Made by a program: the position numbers and the translations under genes. From Albimonas sp963816545 (GTDB lineage: Bacteria; Pseudomonadota; Alphaproteobacteria; Rhodobacterales; Rhodobacteraceae): a stretch of DNA of 64,000 nt. The notes beneath the pieces were generated by a model that searched no databases, was not told where the DNA came from, and was given only the letters and a program-made list of their open reading frames with translations. The stretch lies in contig CAWFLE010000007.1 of the NCBI GenBank assembly GCA_963816545.1, positions 806,001 through 870,000 on the forward strand. The letters run 5' to 3'. Shown here piece after piece: positions 38,538 to 48,033 of the stretch (its first letter is position 1; every line of letters starts with the position of its first letter).

Positions 38538-39475
38538 TCAACCCCTGCGGTCCCAAACCCCGTAGAAGACGTTCTCTTCGTCCGGCGCCGCGCCGTCACT
38601 CCCCTTCGCATCCGGGTCGAGGCCCGAGGCGGCCGGAGCGGGGAGAAGACGGTGGAGTGCCGGCGATCCGACAGCACGTCCCGCACCATGGCCGCATCGG
38701 CGACGCGCCGATCCTCGGAGAAGGCGTAGACGAGCGCGTAGTCGCAAAGCTGGTTGATCAGCCGTGGAATGCCCCGGGCCGCTGCGTGAACCAGAGAGCG
38801 GGCCTCGGCGTCGAGCACCTCGTGCGTCGCTCCCGCGTGGCGCAGGCGGTGGAGAATATAGTCGTGCGTCTCCGCCTCGCTGAGCGCACGGAGGTGGAAT
38901 TCGGCCGCGATCCGCTGGGCGAACTGCTGGAGCACCGGTTGGCGAACCAGATCGCGAAGCTCCGGCTGGCCCACGAGGATCAGCTGGAGGAGCTGGTCCT
39001 TGTCCGCATTGATGTTCGAGAACATCCGCAGCTCCTCCAGCGCGATCGGCGAGAGGTTCTGCGCCTCGTCGAAGATCAGCGCGGTGCGGCGGCCGGAGGC
39101 GTATTCCTCGATCAGGAATTCCTGGAACTGGCGGAAGAGCTGCACGTAGCCCAGCCCCGCCTCCACCGGCTGACCGAGCGACATCAGCACCCAGTGCAGC
39201 AACTCCCCCCGGTCGCCCTGCGCGTTCGAGATCAGCCCGACGCTGAGGTCGTCCGGCATCTCGTCGAGCAGCTTGCGCACGAGCGTCGTCTTGCCAGAGC
39301 CGATCTCGCCGGTGATCAGCGTGATCGGGGCGTGCGTGGCGACGCCGTATTCCAGCATCGTGTAGGCCTTCTGGTGCGGCGGCGCCCAGAACAGGAAGTC
39401 CGGGTCGGGCAGCAGGGAGAACGGTCGCTCCCGCAGACCGAAGAACTCGTTGTAGAGCCTGGCAAGATCACGCAT
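38538..39475 (-). CDS. AAA+ ATPase of the ExeA / PEP-CTERM EPS-locus type (3' frameshift)
   Basis: About 312 residues. Typical start YNEFFGLRERPFSLLPDPDFLFW, then HQKAYTMLEYGV, Walker A TGEIGSGKTT, Walker B ALIFDEAQNLSP, sensor LILVGQPELRDL, arginine region QFAQRIAAEFHL and GIPRLINQLCDYALV. This matches the putative secretion ATPases found beside exosortase EPS genes (TIGR03015-like, from memory). A lost frame near 38640 changes the tail; the corrected one ends VFYGVWDRRG at 38538. It sits between the TPR lipoprotein and the PCP gene, probably one operon. Confidence 0.85.
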
Positions 39476-39530
39476 GCCCATCACCACGCTTCCATTCGGT
39501 CAGCCGCGGGCGTCGCCATCGCCGCCCCGG

Positions 39531-41990
39531 TCACTGCGTCGCTCCGGCCGGCTGCGCGGCCTTCTTGCGCTGCTCAGCCTCCAGCGCATCGATGCGCTCG
39601 AGCACCTTGCGCGCCCGCTCCTCCTGCGCGAATTTCACCTGACCGCCGAGTTCCAGCGCCCGGTTGACCCGATCCCGCGCCTGCGCCAGATCGCCGTTCG
39701 CCGCCAGGACGACCCCGAGATGGTACTGAACCAGCGGATTCGTCGGGAGACCATCGGCCGCCTTGCGCATCACCGGCAAAGCCTCCTTCGACCCGCCGGT
39801 CAGATGCAGGAGCCAAGCATAGGTGTCCTGCAGATAGGGCTGGTCGGTGTCGCGGAACCGCTTGGCGATATTGAAGGCGCGCTGGAGCTGATCCGGACGG
39901 TCGGCCCTGTGGTCGGCGAGAAGGCTCGCGAAGTTGTTGGCGATGATCGCGGAATTCGGACGCTCCCGGTAGAGCTCGCCGTAGAGATCGATCGCCTCGT
40001 CGAACTTGCCCTCGTATTCGAGCTGCATGGCCTGAGTAAGGCGGAGCGAGACGTCCTTGTCGTTCAGCGCCAGGCCCTTCTCCAGCGCCTCCGAAACCTG
40101 CGTCTCCTTGCCCAACGAGTTATAGATGCGCGCGAGGCTTGCATAGGCGGCGGCGTTGTCCGGCTGAATTTCGATCGCCTTGAGCAGATCCTTCTCCGCC
40201 GCCTCGAGATCCCCCCGGCTGGACAGGATCGACGCGCGCAGAACCAGCGCGGTGGAATCCTCGGGCTGGGAGTCGAGCCGCTCGTTCAGGAAGCTCTCGG
40301 CACGGTTGACATCGCCGCCGGCGAGAAGCGCCCGCACCAGCGAGATCACGCCCGACTCGTCTCCGTTCTGCTCGGCGTTGTCGACAAGCCCGCGGAGGAT
40401 GTCCACGCTCTCCTCGAACCGCTGCTGGCCCAGCGCCGCGGCCGCCGTCAGACGATCGGCCACCGGATCGTCGGGATCGATCATCTTGAGCCGGCCGGCG
40501 ATATTCTCGGCTGCCGGCCATTCCTGCTTGCGCAGCTTGATCTGGGCGAGGCCCACCAGAAGGTCGCGGCTTTCGCCCTTCCGCTTCATCGCGTCGAGGA
40601 GGAGGCTCTCGGCCACGTCGATCTTCTGCGCCTCGACCAGCGCCTGGGTGTAGCGAAGCACCACCTGGGACTCGTAGTCGGAGCGCTGCGTCGCCTGGGC
40701 CAGACGCTCTAGGGCCAGCTCCCGGTTGCCGTTGCGCTCGTAGGCCGAGGCCAGCATGAGCATGATCTGAACGTTGTCGGGGGCGACGTCGAGCGCGGTG
40801 CGGAGGTCGCGGATCGCCTGCTCGTTCTCGTCGGCCGCCAGATGGCGCGACGCGCGCAGAAGCAGCGCCTGCTCGTTCTTGGGGTCGTGGGAGAGCACCG
40901 TCCCGAGCAACGTGTCGGCGGCGGCGTATTCCTCGTTGCGGATGTGGATCTTCGCGCGCTCCAGCCGCGCCTTGTCGGCGTCGGTCTGGTTCTCGCGCTC
41001 CGAGAGCAGCCGGTCAAGCCGGGCGACGGCGGCCGCCTCGTCGCCCTGCTGGATGTCCAGCGCGGCGATGGCGAGATCGTATTCCACCAGCGAGTTCGGC
41101 TGACCGGCGAGACGCTCCAGCTCCTCCCTCGCCCGCTCTGGACCGTGCACGGCATTGAGGAAGCGCGGGACGTCAAGCGCCTTCTGGAAGTCGTCGGGGT
41201 TGTTGGCGCTGATCGCCCTGTATTGGGTCTCGGCGTCGTCGTAGCGCTTCTTGAAGACGTACCAGCGCGCCAGCGCCTCCCGAAACTGGTCGGTCTTGGG
41301 GTAGTATTCCACCATCCGTTCGAGCTGGGGGCCGATCTCGTCGGTGCGCCGCGTCTTCTCAAGCAACCCCAGGCGGATCACGTTCAGGCTGAGGTCCTGC
41401 GGCGCGGCCTCGAGCCCCGTCTCGAGAAGCTCCAGCGCCTCGGCGTTGCGGTCGTCTTCCATCGCTTCGGCCACGAGGACGAGGCGAGCGGTGACGTTGT
41501 CCGGAGCCTCCTCCAGCACGCCGACGGCCATCTTGACGGCCGCCTCCTTCTCGCCCCGCTTGAAATCGATCGACGACTTGATGGCGCGCACCCGAGGATC
41601 CTCGGGCGTCAACGCGAAAGCCGTCTCGATATGGCGGGACGCCTCGTCGAGCTGGTCGGCGATCAGCATGATCTCCGCGAGGTCGACACGGGCGGGGACG
41701 TGATCCTTGTCGAGTTCGAGGATGCTGCGGAGCTGGGCGACGGCGCCGCGGATGTCGTTCTTCTGCTTGAGCCAGGAAGCGAGCTGGTAGCGCGCCTCCA
41801 CATTCTCGGGCTGGAGCTTCACGACGTTGCGGAATTCAAGCTGCGCCTTGGCGGCGTCGCCTTCCTGAAGCAGCGCCATCCCGTTTTCGAAGTGCTCGGC
41901 CGCACGCTCCTCGGCCGAATCGCAGGCGGCGAGCGCGATGCTGGCGGCCGACAGCAGAAGCACCGAAAAAGCTCGTGCTCGGAAGTTCAT
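39531..41990 (-). CDS. Large TPR-repeat lipoprotein, PrsT-like
   Basis: 819 residues, intact. Lipobox SIALAAC, then about twenty TPR units through the whole length (for example AKAQLEFRNVVKLQPENVEARYQLAS cut short here). It corresponds to the PEP-CTERM-system TPR lipoprotein PrsT by length, signal and start (SAEERAAEHFENGMALLQEGD). Such proteins are thought to scaffold polysaccharide synthesis or export at the envelope. First gene of the minus-strand operon TPR / ATPase / PCP / kinase. ATG 41990 fits the signal peptide. Confidence 0.88.
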   Translation of the reverse strand: MNFRARAFSVLLLSAASIALAACDSAEERAAEHFENGMALLQEGDAAKAQLEFRNVVKLQPENVEARYQLASWLKQKNDIRGAVAQLRSILELDKDHVPARVDLAEIMLIADQLDEASRHIETAFALTPEDPRVRAIKSSIDFKRGEKEAAVKMAVGVLEEAPDNVTARLVLVAEAMEDDRNAEALELLETGLEAAPQDLSLNVIRLGLLEKTRRTDEIGPQLERMVEYYPKTDQFREALARWYVFKKRYDDAETQYRAISANNPDDFQKALDVPRFLNAVHGPERAREELERLAGQPNSLVEYDLAIAALDIQQGDEAAAVARLDRLLSERENQTDADKARLERAKIHIRNEEYAAADTLLGTVLSHDPKNEQALLLRASRHLAADENEQAIRDLRTALDVAPDNVQIMLMLASAYERNGNRELALERLAQATQRSDYESQVVLRYTQALVEAQKIDVAESLLLDAMKRKGESRDLLVGLAQIKLRKQEWPAAENIAGRLKMIDPDDPVADRLTAAAALGQQRFEESVDILRGLVDNAEQNGDESGVISLVRALLAGGDVNRAESFLNERLDSQPEDSTALVLRASILSSRGDLEAAEKDLLKAIEIQPDNAAAYASLARIYNSLGKETQVSEALEKGLALNDKDVSLRLTQAMQLEYEGKFDEAIDLYGELYRERPNSAIIANNFASLLADHRADRPDQLQRAFNIAKRFRDTDQPYLQDTYAWLLHLTGGSKEALPVMRKAADGLPTNPLVQYHLGVVLAANGDLAQARDRVNRALELGGQVKFAQEERARKVLERIDALEAEQRKKAAQPAGATQ

Positions 41991-42342
41991 TCGTTCGCAT
42001 CCCCAAACGCCGGACGTCCCGGCCGCGCGCACCCCTGCCCGCAGACCCGTATCGCCGGCTTCCAGCAAGCCCGCTTAAGGGCCCGCATGTTCAGCCATGA
42101 CGACCGCACCCCCGGCGACACCGCGAGTCGTCAAGCCGCTTCTCCCCACCCTTTAGCGCGAGAGGGCCCGCGAAGCCAAGCGACCTGACGTCCGAGGCGG
42201 CCCCGAGACGGTCCGTTAAGCCTGTTATATCGTGAAGAAACACGTAAGGCCTCGCCCCTTCCGGCAGCGGATGCTATCAGGTCGCGGTGCGTTGGGACGA
42301 GTTGCGGACGGGGGTCCGCCTGTGCGTGGGGTTGCTGACGGG
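41991..42342. promoter_or_regulatory. Divergent promoter region, TPR lipoprotein / GT4
   Basis: 352 bases between divergent EPS genes. The stretch 42215-42250 (TTAAGCCTGTTATATCGTGAAG) is the least GC-rich part and may contain a promoter for the GT4. I see no strong inverted repeat. An open frame from ATG 42232 joins the GT4 but lacks family homology before 42343. Confidence 0.4.
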
Positions 42343-43563
42343 ATGACCATGACGGCGGAGGCGACCCGAGAGGGCGCTGCGCAGGCCGCGGTGGGCGGCG
42401 TGCTGATCATCGTGGAGAACCTTCCGGTCCCGTTCGACCGCCGCGTCTGGCAGGAGGCGACGGCCCTGCGCGACGCCGGCTGGACGGTGTCGGTGATCTG
42501 CCCCACCGGCAAGGGGCACGATTCGCGTCACGAGATGCTCGAGGGCATCGAGATTTTCCGGCACGGACTGCCGGAGGCGCGGGGCGCGGTTGGATATCCG
42601 CTCGAGTACGTATGGGCGCTCGGCGCGCAGTTGCGACTGTCTTTCCGCGTGGCGCGGGGGCGCGGCTTCGACGTGATCCACGCCTGCAACCCGCCGGACC
42701 TGATCTTTTTGGTCGCGGGGGTCCACAAGCTTCTGTTCGGCAAGCGTTTCGTGTTCGACCATCACGACCTGAGCCCCGAGCTCTACGAGAGCAAGTTCGG
42801 GCGGCGGGGGGCGATGCACAGCGTCCTGCGTTGGCTGGAGCGGATGACCTTTCGCCTCGCCGACGTGACCATTGCGACCAACGAGACCTTCAAGCGGCTC
42901 GCGGTCGAGCGCGGCGGAATGGACCCCGAGCGCGTGTGGGTGGTGAAGTCCTACCCCCGGATCGAGCGCTTCCGGCGCACGGAGCCGGACCCTGCGCTGC
43001 TGGCGGAGGGACGAACGCTCATCGGCTATGTCGGGATCATGGGCAGCCAGGACGGGGTGGATCACCTGGTGCGAGCCATGGCCGCGATCCGCGCCCGCGG
43101 GCGCGAGGATGTGAGCTGCGTGATCGTGGGCGACGGGCCGGAGCTGCCGGCGCTCAGGGCGCTGGCGCAGGATCTGGGCGTGGCGGATCGGGTGCGCTTC
43201 ACCGGCTTCCTTTCGGGGGAGGCGCTGCTGGCGTCCCTCTCAGCGCTGGACGTTGGCGTGATCCCCGACCCGGCGGACGAGTTCAACGGCAAGCTCAGCA
43301 TGAACAAGGTGTTCGAGTACATGATGCTCGGCCTGCCCTTCGTCATGTACGACCTGAAGCAGGCGCGGTCCGAGGCGCGGGAGGCGGCGCTGGTGGTCGG
43401 CGAATGCCGCCCCGAGGCGCTGGCCGACGGCATCCTGGAGCTGGTGGACGACGCGCCGCGACGCCGCCGCATGGGCGCCTGGGGGCGAGCGACCGCGGAG
43501 CGGGAATTTCTGTGGTCGAAGGAAACTGCGAGCCTGGTCGAAGCCTACCGGACCGTGGCGTGA
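42343..43563 (+). CDS. GT4 family glycosyltransferase
   Basis: About 406 residues, intact. N domain: VLIIVENLPVPFDRRVWQEA, VICPTGKGHD, DVIHACNPPDLIFLVAG and FDHHDLSPELYESKFG; C domain: LIGYVGIMGSQDGVDHLVRAM, VIVGDGPELPALR and DEFNGKLSMNKVFEYMMLGLPFV. The pattern matches WbuB-like transferases of EPS loci. The frame extends to ATG 42232, but I prefer 42343 (MTMTAEAT), since upstream residues look unrelated; the ribosome site is weak at both. It overlaps the GT2 gene by TGA/GTG. Confidence 0.9.
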   Translation: MTMTAEATREGAAQAAVGGVLIIVENLPVPFDRRVWQEATALRDAGWTVSVICPTGKGHDSRHEMLEGIEIFRHGLPEARGAVGYPLEYVWALGAQLRLSFRVARGRGFDVIHACNPPDLIFLVAGVHKLLFGKRFVFDHHDLSPELYESKFGRRGAMHSVLRWLERMTFRLADVTIATNETFKRLAVERGGMDPERVWVVKSYPRIERFRRTEPDPALLAEGRTLIGYVGIMGSQDGVDHLVRAMAAIRARGREDVSCVIVGDGPELPALRALAQDLGVADRVRFTGFLSGEALLASLSALDVGVIPDPADEFNGKLSMNKVFEYMMLGLPFVMYDLKQARSEAREAALVVGECRPEALADGILELVDDAPRRRRMGAWGRATAEREFLWSKETASLVEAYRTVA

Positions 43564-44459
43564 CCGCGCCCGGGATAAGCGTCGTCATCCCGCACCTGAA
43601 CCAGCCGGAGCACCTCCGGCGGTCGTTGGCCTCGCTTGCCGCGCAGGCGGGGGCGCCGGAGGTCGAAGTGATCGTGGTGGACAATGGGTCGCGGGAGCTG
43701 CCCCGGACGGTTTGCGCAGAGTTCGGGGCGCGGCTGCTGGCGGAGCCCACGCCGGGGCCGGGGCCGGCGCGCAACCGAGGGATCGAGGAGGCGCGGGCGC
43801 CGCTGCTCGCCTTCATCGATGCGGACTGCATCGCGGATCCGGGCTGGCTTGCAGCCATCGCCCGGCGGTTCGCGGCGCCGGAGGCGAACATCCTCGGCGG
43901 CGACGTGCGGATCTGGCGCGAGGGCGACCGCCCGACGATGCTTGAATGCTACGAAAGCATCTACGCCTATCGGATGGACCTCTACATCCGGAAGCTGGGC
44001 TTCACCGGGACGGGCAACCTCGCCGTCCGGCGCGAGGTTCTGGAGGATGTCGGCCCCTTCGCCGGCATCGGCGTGGCGGAGGACCGGGACTGGGGCCGGC
44101 GCGCCGGGAATAAGGGCTACCGGATCGTCTATGCCCCGGACATGAGGGCCTTCCATCCGGCGCGGACCGACTTTGCTGAGCTTTTTCTGAAGTGGTCCCG
44201 GCAGGTCGGGCATGACTGGTCGGAGGTGCGCGGCGGCGCCGCCAAGGCGAAGTGGCTGGCAAAGGCGCTGGCGCTCCTCGTCTCGCCGCTGGCGGAAGTT
44301 CCGAAGGTGCTGTCGACGGATCGCGTGAGGGGTGCGCGGGAGCGGGCGCTCGCCTGGGCGGCGCTGTGGCGCATCCGCTGGTTCCGGGCGGGGCTGATGC
44401 TGCGGGTGCTCGGCGGCGCGGACGCCCAAGCGTTGAGCGGAGCCTGGAACCGGGGCTGA
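43560..44459 (+). CDS. GT2 family glycosyltransferase
   Basis: 299 residues from GTG 43560, which overlaps the previous stop. GT-A fold: SVVIPHLNQPEHLRRSLASL, EVIVVDNGSRE, GPGPARNRGIEEA, the DxD-type FIDADCIADPGWL, GGDVRIW and GTGNLAVRREVLEDVGPF with ED in GVAEDRDWGRR. A C-terminal helical part (WSRQVGHDWSEVRGG) follows. Intact. Coupled to the GT4, so both should act on the same lipid-linked repeat unit. Confidence 0.92.
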   Translation: MTAPGISVVIPHLNQPEHLRRSLASLAAQAGAPEVEVIVVDNGSRELPRTVCAEFGARLLAEPTPGPGPARNRGIEEARAPLLAFIDADCIADPGWLAAIARRFAAPEANILGGDVRIWREGDRPTMLECYESIYAYRMDLYIRKLGFTGTGNLAVRREVLEDVGPFAGIGVAEDRDWGRRAGNKGYRIVYAPDMRAFHPARTDFAELFLKWSRQVGHDWSEVRGGAAKAKWLAKALALLVSPLAEVPKVLSTDRVRGARERALAWAALWRIRWFRAGLMLRVLGGADAQALSGAWNRG

Positions 44460-44604
44460 GCCGGCTCCGGCATACGCGCCGCGCCCAAGGTCCCGCCTCT
44501 GGACGGCGGCCGCACGCGGCGCGAGCGGCACGGCCGCCGCTTGCTTCCGGTTGCGCCGCCGACAGGACTGAAACCGCCAACGTGGCGCCTCCGCGGGAGC
44601 CTGT

Positions 44605-45480
44605 TCAGCGGCCGGGGGAGGCGAGTATCCTCATCAGGTAATCGCCGTAGCCGCTCTTTCTGAGCGGCGCCGCGAGCGCCTCCAGTTCCGCGTCGCCGAT
44701 CCAGCCGGCGCGCCACGCGATCTCCTCCGGGCAGGCGATCTTCCAGCCCTGCCGCTCCTCGATCACCTGGACGAACTGCGCGGCCTGGAGCATCGAGGTA
44801 TGGGTGCCGGTGTCGAGCCACGCATAGCCGCGACCCATCATCTCCACATAGAGATCGCCCCGGCCGAGATAGGCCTTATTGACGTCCGTGATCTCCAGCT
44901 CGCCGCGGGGCGAGGGCTTCACGTCGGCGGCGATGTCGAGCACGTCGTTGTCGTAGAAATAGAGGCCGGTGACGGCGTAGGACGACTTCGGCTGCGCAGG
45001 CTTCTCCTCGATGTCGCGCGCCCTGCCCGTCTCGTCGAAATCCACCACGCCGTACCGCTCGGGGTCGTGGACGTGGTAGCCGAAGATCGTGGCGCCCTTG
45101 TCGCGCGCGAGGGCGCCGTTCAGCAGATCCACGAAACCGTGGCCGTAGAAGATGTTGTCGCCGAGCACGAGGGCCACGCGGTCGGTCCCCACGAAGTCCC
45201 GGCCGATGTGGAAGGCCTGCGCCAGGCCCTCGGGCTTCGGCTGCTGGGCGTAGACGATGTTCAGGCCCCAGGCGGCGCCGTCGCCCAGCACGCGCTGGAA
45301 GTGGTCGGCGTCGTGCGGCGTGGTGATGATCAGGATGTCCCGGATGCCGGCCAGCATCAGCACCGAGAGCGGATAGTAGATCATCGGCTTGTCGTAGACC
45401 GGCAGAAGCTGCTTGGAGACGCCGAGCGTCACCGGATGCAGACGGGTGCCCGAGCCGCCGGCCAGGATGATCCCCTTCAT
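44605..45480 (-). CDS. rfbA: Glucose-1-phosphate thymidylyltransferase
   Basis: First enzyme of dTDP-L-rhamnose synthesis (dTTP + glucose-1-P). 291 residues. ILAGGSGTRLHPVTLGVSKQLLPVYDKPM signature, VLGDNIFYGHG metal/nucleotide motif, KPAQPKSSYAVTGLYFYDN and GRGYAWLDTGTH. Start ATG 45480 overlaps the rfbD stop by 4 bases. Last of the minus-strand rfbCBDA operon. It is convergent with the GT2 gene; the 145-base gap holds no clear terminator. Confidence 0.97.
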   Translation of the reverse strand: MKGIILAGGSGTRLHPVTLGVSKQLLPVYDKPMIYYPLSVLMLAGIRDILIITTPHDADHFQRVLGDGAAWGLNIVYAQQPKPEGLAQAFHIGRDFVGTDRVALVLGDNIFYGHGFVDLLNGALARDKGATIFGYHVHDPERYGVVDFDETGRARDIEEKPAQPKSSYAVTGLYFYDNDVLDIAADVKPSPRGELEITDVNKAYLGRGDLYVEMMGRGYAWLDTGTHTSMLQAAQFVQVIEERQGWKIACPEEIAWRAGWIGDAELEALAAPLRKSGYGDYLMRILASPGR

Positions 45481-46361
45481 GATGCGTCGCCCTCGTCTGG
45501 TTCCAATCGGTCGATGACCCTCGCGAGCGCGTCCTTCCACCGGACGCAGGCGACGCCGAACTCGGTCTCGAACTTCGTGCAGTCGAGGGCGGAGTTGGCG
45601 GGGCGCTTGGCGGGGGTCGGGTATTCCGTGGTGGCGATGCGCTCGATCGCCGGGGCGCGGTCGATCAGGCGGCCCTTCGCCTGGCGGAAGATCTCCTCCG
45701 CGAAGCCGGCCCAGTGCGTCGATCCTGCGCCCGAGTAGTGGAAGACGGACCAGGCGCGATCGCCTGAGGGCGCCTCCTGCAGGCGCGGGGCGACGGCGAG
45801 GATCGCCTCGGCGAGGTCCAGCGCGGAGGTGGGCTTGCCGGTCTGGTCAGCCACGACCGTGAGGCGCTCGCGGTCGGCGAGGCGGAGCATGGTCTTCACG
45901 AAGTTCGCGCCGAAGGGGGAGAAGACCCAGGCGGTGCGCAGGATGATCGCGCGCGGGTTGCCCTTCATCACCGCGAATTCGCCGGCGAGCTTGGATTCGC
46001 CATAGGCGCCGAGTGGGGCGACGGGATCGTCCTCGGTCCATTCGCCGGTCTTGGAGCCGTCGAACACGTAGTCGGTGGAGATGTGGACGAAGCCGGCCCC
46101 TGCCCTGCGGGCGCCGCGGGCGAGGGCGCCTGCGCCGTCGGCGTTGATGCGGTGGGCGAGGTCGGGCTCGGATTCCGCCCGGTCCACGGCGGTGTAGGCG
46201 GCGGCGTTGATGACCAGCGAGGCGCCGGAGGCCGCGACGGCCTCCTCGACCGCCTTCGGCTCCGCCAGATCCGCCCGATCCCGGCCCCAGAAGGTCAGGG
46301 AAGGGTCGGCTTCGGCGAGGGAGCGGGCGAGCTGGCCGGTCTTGCCGATGACGAGGATCAT
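45477..46361 (-). CDS. rfbD: dTDP-4-dehydrorhamnose reductase
   Basis: Last step of dTDP-L-rhamnose synthesis. 294 residues. SDR fold: ILVIGKTGQLARSL (a GxxGxxx variant), INAAAYTAVDRAES, HISTDYVFDG and catalytic YGESKLAGE; GKPTSALDLAEAI and YPTPAKRPANSALDC near the end. Its ATG shares one base with the rfbB stop codon. Intact. Confidence 0.96.
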   Translation of the reverse strand: MILVIGKTGQLARSLAEADPSLTFWGRDRADLAEPKAVEEAVAASGASLVINAAAYTAVDRAESEPDLAHRINADGAGALARGARRAGAGFVHISTDYVFDGSKTGEWTEDDPVAPLGAYGESKLAGEFAVMKGNPRAIILRTAWVFSPFGANFVKTMLRLADRERLTVVADQTGKPTSALDLAEAILAVAPRLQEAPSGDRAWSVFHYSGAGSTHWAGFAEEIFRQAKGRLIDRAPAIERIATTEYPTPAKRPANSALDCTKFETEFGVACVRWKDALARVIDRLEPDEGDAS

Positions 46362-47410
46362 CAGCCGGTCCCCAGCCGCCGGCCGTCATAGGCGCGCGCG
46401 CGGATCGCCTGCCACCAGGGCTTGTGGTCCATGAACCAGCGCAGCGTGGACTCCATCCCCGACTCGAATGTCTCGCGCGGGGTCCAGCCGAGCTCGCGGC
46501 GGATCTTGTCGGCGTTGATCGCGTAGCGCAGGTCGTGCCCGGGGCGGTCGGTGACGTGCTCGATCAGGCGTTCGTGGGGGGCGTGCTGCGGATGCTCGCG
46601 GTCCATGAACGCGCAGATGGTCTTCACCACGTCCATGTTCGTGCGCTCGGCGTTGCCGCCGATGTTGTAGGTCTCGCCCAGGCGGCCCTTCTCCAGAACC
46701 AGCGCCAGCGCACGGGCGTGGTCCTCCACATGCAGCCAGTCGCGCACGTTCTCGCCGCGGCCGTAGACCGGGAGGGGGCGCTGCTCGGCGGCGGCGATCG
46801 CCATGACCGGGATCAGCTTCTCGGGGAATTGCCAGGGGCCGTAGTTGTTGGAGCAGTTGGTCGCCACGACCGGAAGTCCGTAAGTCTCATGCCAGGCGCG
46901 GACAAGATGGTCGGATCCCGCCTTGGACGCCGAATACGGCGAGTTCGGGCGGTAGGGGGTCGTCTCCTCGAAGGGAGGATCCGCGGCGGTCAGCGTGCCG
47001 AAGACCTCGTCCGTGGAAATGTGGTGGAAGCGGAAGGCGTCCTTGCGCGCCCCGGGGAGGCGGCTCCAGTGGTCGCGCGCCGCCTCCAGCAGGGTGAAGG
47101 TCCCGACGAAGTTGGTGCGGATGAACTCCGCCGGGCCGTCGATGGAGCGGTCCACGTGGGATTCCGCGGCGAGATGCATGACCGCGTCCGGGTCATGCGT
47201 CGCGAAGACGTCCTTCATTGCGGCCGAGTCGGCGATGTCGGCCTGCACCAGCGCGTGGCGCGGCGACTTCTTCGCCTCCTCCAGCGCCTCCGGCGTGGCG
47301 GCGTAGGTCAGCTTGTCCACGTTGACCACGGACGCGTCGGTCTCGCGGATAAGGTGGCGGATGACGGCCGAGCCGATGAAGCCCGCGCCGCCGGTGACCA
47401 GAATCTTCAT
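46361..47410 (-). CDS. rfbB: dTDP-glucose 4,6-dehydratase
   Basis: 349 residues. NAD-binding VTGGAGFIGSAVIRHLI, HLAAESHVDRSIDGP, HISTDEVFGTL (Thr-Asp-Glu catalytic set) and YSASKAGSDHLVRA, then TNCSNNYGPWQFPEKLIP and RDWLHVEDHARAL. Full length, with 21 bases between it and rfbC. Intact. Confidence 0.97.
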   Translation of the reverse strand: MKILVTGGAGFIGSAVIRHLIRETDASVVNVDKLTYAATPEALEEAKKSPRHALVQADIADSAAMKDVFATHDPDAVMHLAAESHVDRSIDGPAEFIRTNFVGTFTLLEAARDHWSRLPGARKDAFRFHHISTDEVFGTLTAADPPFEETTPYRPNSPYSASKAGSDHLVRAWHETYGLPVVATNCSNNYGPWQFPEKLIPVMAIAAAEQRPLPVYGRGENVRDWLHVEDHARALALVLEKGRLGETYNIGGNAERTNMDVVKTICAFMDREHPQHAPHERLIEHVTDRPGHDLRYAINADKIRRELGWTPRETFESGMESTLRWFMDHKPWWQAIRARAYDGRRLGTG

Positions 47411-47431
47411 GGCGACCCTCCTGCGGCGCGT

Positions 47432-47998
47432 TCAGTACACGAAAGGATTGTCGAAGTCCGCAAAGCGCGGCGCCGCGGAGTCCTTGTCGGAGAGGGCGGG
47501 GCGGGAGACCCCGGCTTCGGCAAGGGGCCAATCCACTCCGAGGTCGGGATCGTCCCAGGCGACGGAGCCGTCCGCCTCTCGGGAGTAGGGGTTGTCCACC
47601 TTGTACTGGACCTCGGCGTCCGCGCTCAGGGTCAGAAAGCCGTGAAGGAACCCGCGGGGGACGAGGAGCTGCGCCCCCGTCTCCGCGTCGAGCCGCACGC
47701 CGCGCCACTGGCGGTAGGTCGGCGAGCCCTTGCGGATGTCGACCGCCACGTCCCAGATCGCGCCCGCGGTGCAGCGGACGAGCTTCGCCTGCGCGAAGGG
47801 CGGCGCCTGGTAATGCAGCCCGCGCAGGGTGCCCGCGTCGCGGGAGCGGCTGTGGTTGTCCTGCACGAAGGCGATGTCGAGGCCGGACTCGCGCATCCGG
47901 TCGGCGTTCCAGGTCTCCGAGAACCAGCCGCGCGCATCTCCGAACCGGGCGGGCGTGATGAGGATCAGCCCCTCGGGGCCGAGCGCTTCGGTCTGCAT
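47432..47998 (-). CDS. rfbC: dTDP-4-dehydrorhamnose 3,5-epimerase
   Basis: 188 residues, the usual size. Cupin-fold motifs: PARFGDARGWFSETWN, FVQDNHSRS, GTLRGLHYQAPPFAQAKLVRC with the catalytic His, AVDIRKGSPTYRQW, and LLVPRGFLHGFLTLS. First gene of rfbCBDA. The outer-membrane barrel gene upstream ends 35 bases before its start, so it may belong to the same transcript. Confidence 0.96.
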   Translation of the reverse strand: MQTEALGPEGLILITPARFGDARGWFSETWNADRMRESGLDIAFVQDNHSRSRDAGTLRGLHYQAPPFAQAKLVRCTAGAIWDVAVDIRKGSPTYRQWRGVRLDAETGAQLLVPRGFLHGFLTLSADAEVQYKVDNPYSREADGSVAWDDPDLGVDWPLAEAGVSRPALSDKDSAAPRFADFDNPFVY

Positions 47999-48033
47999 CG
48001 CGGTCTCCTTCCGATGGCCCCCCGGCCCGTCGC

